NCBI RefSeq assembly: GCF_000243455.1
Contig: NZ_AGJL01000014.1
Span: forward strand, 1 to 38,173
Origin: Methanotorris formicicus Mc-S-70
Lineage (GTDB): Archaea > AGJL01 > Methanococci > Methanococcales > Methanococcaceae
DNA length: 38,173 nucleotides
Direction of reading: 5' to 3'
Shown: positions 34,784-38,173 of the stretch, piece after piece
How positions within the stretch are numbered: position 1 is the stretch's first letter
How the letters are laid out: every line of letters begins with the position of its first letter
The notes under the pieces: model-generated
What the model saw: only the letters and a program-made list of their open reading frames with translations
Databases searched by the model: none
What the model was told of the DNA's origin: nothing
Made by a program: the position numbers and the translations under genes

Positions 34784-35113
34784 TCATTTATTTTTTTCTT
34801 CTTCCTTAATCAATCTATAAAACCAAGGTTCTTCGTAATTTTCTAAATCTTTAACATAGGGACAATCCTTTGGAAAAACTCCAGCCATAATCCCTTCCAT
34901 AACTGTTAAACATCCATACTTAAACCTATTCTTATAAACAGTACATAATTTTGTTTCTTTATTCAAGTGCTCGCAGTAGACAACCTCTAATCCATTTTCT
35001 GTTTTGTATGCGTGTAGTATGCAACATCTTCCACATCTTTCACATAACTCATCTGGAAATAGTTCTTCACTTATCTTGATAACCTTATTTTTCCTGAACC
35101 TTAATGTTTCCAT
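34784..35113 (-). CDS. YkgJ-type cysteine-cluster protein
   Basis: A 109-residue protein with the CxxCxxCC cluster of the YkgJ/UPF0153 family (CERCGRCCILHAY near residue 20), further cysteines in YCEHLNKETKLCTVYKNR, and GCLTVMEG plus KDCPYV. It is thought to chelate zinc or iron; no reaction is known. AGGTGATAAT precedes the ATG. It is a single gene between the epimerase and the antiporter, both on the other strand. Confidence 0.85.
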   Translation of the reverse strand: METLRFRKNKVIKISEELFPDELCERCGRCCILHAYKTENGLEVVYCEHLNKETKLCTVYKNRFKYGCLTVMEGIMAGVFPKDCPYVKDLENYEEPWFYRLIKEEEKNK

Positions 35114-35367
35114 ATTATCACCTAAGTTAGAAAGATAAGTTAAATGATATTAGTATATAAATTTTTGGTATGTGGAATTTTTAAACAAAATAATCTATAA
35201 ATATATGTTTGCGTTAAATTAGTAGGGAATGTTGAATATACTATATAAAAAACTTTAAGTAGGGTTATTTACGTTATTAGATGTCACAAAATACCATACT
35301 AAAATTTATTGTTTCATTTAATCTTAATTTTGTAAAACTGAAACACTAATAAAAAATAGGTGTGAAA

Positions 35368-36624
35368 ATGGAGTATTCCATAGTAATTGGATATATTTCG
35401 TTTTTATTAATTGCAGGGTCATTTATAGCGAGAATTGGAGAAAAAATGGGACTGCCTGATATCCCACTATTACTGTTATTTGGGCTTTTTGTTGGACCGG
35501 TGACTGGTATAGTGTCTTCCAATTATGCACAGAACATCTTTGCCATTGTTGGAACCATAGGATTGATTGTTCTTTTATTGGTAGGAGCATTTGAAATGAG
35601 ATGGATTGTTTTAAAGAGGGTATTAAAAACAGTTTTAAAATTAGATACAGTTGCACTCTTTATTTCTCTCGCTATTTCTGGAGTGATATTTAATATGATT
35701 TTCAAACTACCTCACTTCAATCCAGTTGGATATTTGTATGGTGCAATAAACTGTGCTACAGACCCTGCAACACTAATCCCAATATTTTCCAAATCCAACA
35801 TAGACCCAGAAATCGCTATAACCTTAGAGGCAGAGAGTGTATTTAACGACCCCCTTGGTATTGTGGCAACTATGTTGAGTTTATCCGCATTGGGATTGGG
35901 AGAGAGTACCAACCCAATATTGGAATTTTTAGCATTGGCTATTGGTGGAGGAATTTTGGGTTTAATAGCAGGGAAGATATTTGAGATAATGGTTTTAAAA
36001 GAAGATTTTAATGAGTATATAGCCCCACTAAGTATTGGAGCTGCAATGGCTGTATGGTATGTTGGAGAAGAGTTGATTCCAAAGGTAATTGGTTATGAGT
36101 TTAGTGGGTTCATGGCAGTTGCTATAATGGGATTGTATTTAGGGAATACATTAACAAAATACCCAAGAAAGTCGAATGAAATTGAAAAAATTACGGAATT
36201 CTGCACAGATTTGTCAACACTTATAAGAATATTGATATTTGTATTTTTAGGGGCAAGTATAAGCCTTCCCTTCCTAAAAAGTTATGGATTTGAAGGTTTG
36301 TTGTGTGCAGTAGGTGCTATTTTCATTGCAAGACCAATTGCCGTATTTATGGCAACATCAATACCACCTATCAACGAAACTTTAAAAGAAAGGTTATATC
36401 TCGCATTGGAGGGGCCAAGAGGTGTGGTTCCTGCAGCATTGGCGGCAACGGTTTATTCACACATAATGGCAAATCCAAACATAATTCCATCATATATTGG
36501 AAAGTACATACAACCAGAGGCTATTGCCGGCTCAATTTTGGTGGCAACATTCATGACGATTTTACTGAGTGTGGTTATTGAAGGTTCATGGGCAAGACCA
36601 CTTGCAGACAAACTCTTAAAATAA
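35368..36624 (+). CDS. Na+/H+ antiporter, CPA1/NhaP family
   Basis: A membrane protein of 418 residues with about 12-13 helices that exchanges Na+ for H+ across the cell membrane. The helices begin with YSIVIGYISFLLIAGSFI and GLPDIPLLLLFGLFVGPVTG. The ion-binding region is visible as NCATDPATLIPIF and ESVFNDPLGIVATMLSL, with the Asn-Asp pair typical of electroneutral NhaP. A late ALEGPRGVVPAALAATV is the conserved Arg-containing helix. The start is the ATG at 35368, with AGGTG six bases before it; a GTG at 35362 overlaps the ribosome binding site. WecC follows by 21 bp. Confidence 0.93.
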   Translation: MEYSIVIGYISFLLIAGSFIARIGEKMGLPDIPLLLLFGLFVGPVTGIVSSNYAQNIFAIVGTIGLIVLLLVGAFEMRWIVLKRVLKTVLKLDTVALFISLAISGVIFNMIFKLPHFNPVGYLYGAINCATDPATLIPIFSKSNIDPEIAITLEAESVFNDPLGIVATMLSLSALGLGESTNPILEFLALAIGGGILGLIAGKIFEIMVLKEDFNEYIAPLSIGAAMAVWYVGEELIPKVIGYEFSGFMAVAIMGLYLGNTLTKYPRKSNEIEKITEFCTDLSTLIRILIFVFLGASISLPFLKSYGFEGLLCAVGAIFIARPIAVFMATSIPPINETLKERLYLALEGPRGVVPAALAATVYSHIMANPNIIPSYIGKYIQPEAIAGSILVATFMTILLSVVIEGSWARPLADKLLK

Positions 36625-36645
36625 GGTTAAATTTGGGGTGAATCT

Positions 36646-37983
36646 ATGGAAGTTGTAAATGTAGAGGATGAGATGAGTAAAGAAAAAACAAAAAGGGACA
36701 AAAAAGTATGCGTTGTTGGTTTAGGCTATATAGGATTACCAACTGCAAGTATGCTCGCAAATCATGGGTATAAAGTTGTTGGCGTAGATATTAATGAGGA
36801 TAGGGTAAATGCTATAAAAAATGGGACTTTGCAAATAGAAGAACCTGGTTTAATGACGTTGGTTAAGGGAGCAATAAATTCTGGAAATTTGGTTGTTAAA
36901 ACTACTCCAGAAGAAGCAGATATTTTCATCATCTGCGTTCCAACACCTGCAGTGGAAAATAATGGGGTAAAAAAATGCGATCTAAGTTACGTATGGAGTG
37001 CGGCAAAGAATATTAAACCATATTTAAAGAAGGGAAATTTAGTTATAATTGAAAGCACAATCCCTCCAAATACTACCAACCAACTACGCGAGTTTTTTGG
37101 AGAAGGCATTTATGTTGCCCACTGTCCAGAGAGGGTTCTTCCAGGAAGAATTTTGATAGAGTTGGTTGAGAACGATAGGATTATTGGTGGAGTTGATAAA
37201 AAATCCGCAGAATTGGCAAAAGAAATATATCAATCATTTGTTGATGGGAATATATATCTAACTGATGCCACAACGGCAGAGATGGTAAAGTTGATGGAAA
37301 ACACGTTTAGGGATGTGAATATAGCGTTGGCAAATGAATTTGCAAAGGTTTGTGAGGAGATTGGTGTTAATGTTTGGGAGGCAATAGGGTTAGCCAATAA
37401 GCATCCAAGGGTTAATATCCTAAAACCCGGCCCAGGGGTTGGAGGACATTGTATAAGTATAGACCCATGGTTTATAGTAGAAAAATCTAAAAATGCCAAT
37501 CTCATAAAAACTGCAAGGGAATTAAATGACAAAATGCCAGATTATGTTTGTAACTTGATTTTGAGAGAGATTGAAGGTATTAAAAATCCAAAAATTGCCA
37601 TTTTTGGGGTGACTTATAAGGGTAACGTAGATGATACAAGAGAAAGTCCTGCTAAAAGGATTGTTTCCAAATTGTTATCAAAAAACATGGATGTTAAATG
37701 CTATGACCCACATGCTAAGGTATTTGATTATGAACTTTGTGGTTTATGGGAATGTGTTGAAAATGCAGATTGCATAGTTGTTTTGGCAGATCACAATGAG
37801 TTTAGGGATTTTGTTGAGGAGGAGGTAAAAAACATAGGTTTAAAAGTTAAGACCAAAAAAATTATCGATACAAAAAATATCCTAAACCACGAATTGTGGG
37901 AGAACTGCGGTTTTGATGTGACTTTGTTGGGAGATGGTAAAAGATTTAGGACTTTCGCAAATACATTTAAATACTTAGATTAA
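36646..37983 (+). CDS. wecC: UDP-N-acetyl-D-mannosamine dehydrogenase
   Basis: Oxidises UDP-ManNAc to UDP-ManNAcA with NAD+, making a uronic acid for N-glycans. The 445-residue protein has the Rossmann motif [77 protein letters not shown], and the catalytic-Cys block [18 protein letters not shown] near residue 265, then [17 protein letters not shown] in the C-terminal NAD/UDP domain. These indicate the ManNAc rather than the glucose dehydrogenase branch. GGGGTGAATCT precedes the ATG. The last 9 bases overlap the end of a transposase-like frame on the other strand. Confidence 0.9.
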   Translation: MEVVNVEDEMSKEKTKRDKKVCVVGLGYIGLPTASMLANHGYKVVGVDINEDRVNAIKNGTLQIEEPGLMTLVKGAINSGNLVVKTTPEEADIFIICVPTPAVENNGVKKCDLSYVWSAAKNIKPYLKKGNLVIIESTIPPNTTNQLREFFGEGIYVAHCPERVLPGRILIELVENDRIIGGVDKKSAELAKEIYQSFVDGNIYLTDATTAEMVKLMENTFRDVNIALANEFAKVCEEIGVNVWEAIGLANKHPRVNILKPGPGVGGHCISIDPWFIVEKSKNANLIKTARELNDKMPDYVCNLILREIEGIKNPKIAIFGVTYKGNVDDTRESPAKRIVSKLLSKNMDVKCYDPHAKVFDYELCGLWECVENADCIVVLADHNEFRDFVEEEVKNIGLKVKTKKIIDTKNILNHELWENCGFDVTLLGDGKRFRTFANTFKYLD

Positions 37984-38173
37984 CAATAAACCAGTTTCTT
38001 TACATAAAGAGATTATGGCATTCCCAACGGCTATTCGATTTAGTTCTCTTCTAAACTCATACCAAGTAATCTTTTTATCGATTCTAATTTTCTCTAAAAT
38101 AAAGAAAGCCCTCATAGCTAACGAAATATGACCTAATACTGGAAATCTTTTTCTAACGAAGAAATTTCCAATA
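37975..38173 (-). CDS. Probable transposase C-terminus, partial at window edge
   Basis: On the minus strand, an open frame enters from the right edge and ends with TAA at 37975-37977, giving 65 residues: [20 protein letters not shown], then [20 protein letters not shown] and [12 protein letters not shown]. The basic-hydrophobic pattern and helical end look like the C-terminal part of an archaeal transposase. The family cannot be named from this piece, and another protein type is not excluded. Its stop lies inside the 3' end of wecC, so the frame and the end of wecC overlap by 9 bases. Confidence 0.45.
   Translation of the reverse strand, partial: IGNFFVRKRFPVLGHISLAMRAFFILEKIRIDKKITWYEFRRELNRIAVGNAIISLCKETGLLLI

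Noticed and set aside
36303-36581. 92-codon Cys/Asn-rich frame inside the antiporter gene
   Set aside because: Same strand but another frame of a conserved membrane protein; no ribosome binding site, and composition unlike a protein here.
1-38173. CRISPR array or other regularly spaced repeats
   Set aside because: No set of repeated 25-40 base units with unique spacers was seen anywhere in the window.

Overview
The window comes from a methanogenic archaeon of the order Methanococcales, most likely a hyperthermophilic Methanocaldococcus-like organism. The DNA is strongly AT-rich. Genes are short and closely spaced, and nearly every start has a GGTGA-type ribosome binding site. Methanogen and archaeal marker genes are present: methenyl-H4MPT cyclohydrolase (mch), methanogenesis marker proteins 4 and 16, the archaeal GatDE amidotransferase, CobY, and the archaeal phosphopantothenate synthetase. 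Several gene pairs (dapF/PRC-barrel/cobY and sucC/galE) match the order I recall from Methanocaldococcus jannaschii. I have run no database search.

Layout. 1-450 is a decayed insertion-sequence tail with two GC-rich hairpins. 468-7344 holds cobN, then dapF, a PRC-barrel gene and cobY on the minus strand, then mch. 7408-13929 is a long minus-strand block: DUF166, a frameshifted ArsC-like phosphatase, a TatD-like hydrolase, a small unknown gene, a cupin, a frameshifted hybrid-cluster protein (hcp), a ferredoxin, a CGGC protein, a NikR-like regulator without the nickel histidines, and a possible 37-residue leader ORF. 14293-16413 is a tRNA thiolase (TtuA/NcsA type) followed by marker protein 16. 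16414-17809 holds a GC-rich element that may be a small RNA, a beta-propeller pseudogene and an unknown gene. 17799-22563 is a molybdate/tungstate ABC operon (modA-modB-DUF364-modC) followed by an in-frame chimera of a Mop domain with an OppD tail, and then oppF. 22855-28206 carries a metallo-beta-lactamase protein, HerA, marker 4 (MtxX), a cis-prenyltransferase, a PrcB-type lipoprotein and a second metallo-beta-lactamase protein. 28207-32162 is phosphopantothenate synthetase-GatD-GatE on the minus strand. 32397-37983 holds a class III signal-peptide pilin, sucC, a UDP-sugar epimerase, a YkgJ-type protein, a Na+/H+ antiporter and UDP-ManNAc dehydrogenase. The window ends inside a probable transposase tail on the minus strand.

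The two best regulatory signals read directly from the sequence are these. (1) A 30-bp element containing an imperfect dyad, roughly ATAAGGAA-N6-TTCCGTAT, occurs three times: twice in front of modA and once in front of the Mop/OppD chimera, each time next to a TATA box. (2) A 22-bp TATA-proximal block with 20 identical positions lies upstream of both hcp and the CGGC-ferredoxin pair, which suggests a co-regulated redox or nitrosative-stress module. No CRISPR array, tRNA, rRNA or clearly new defence system was seen.
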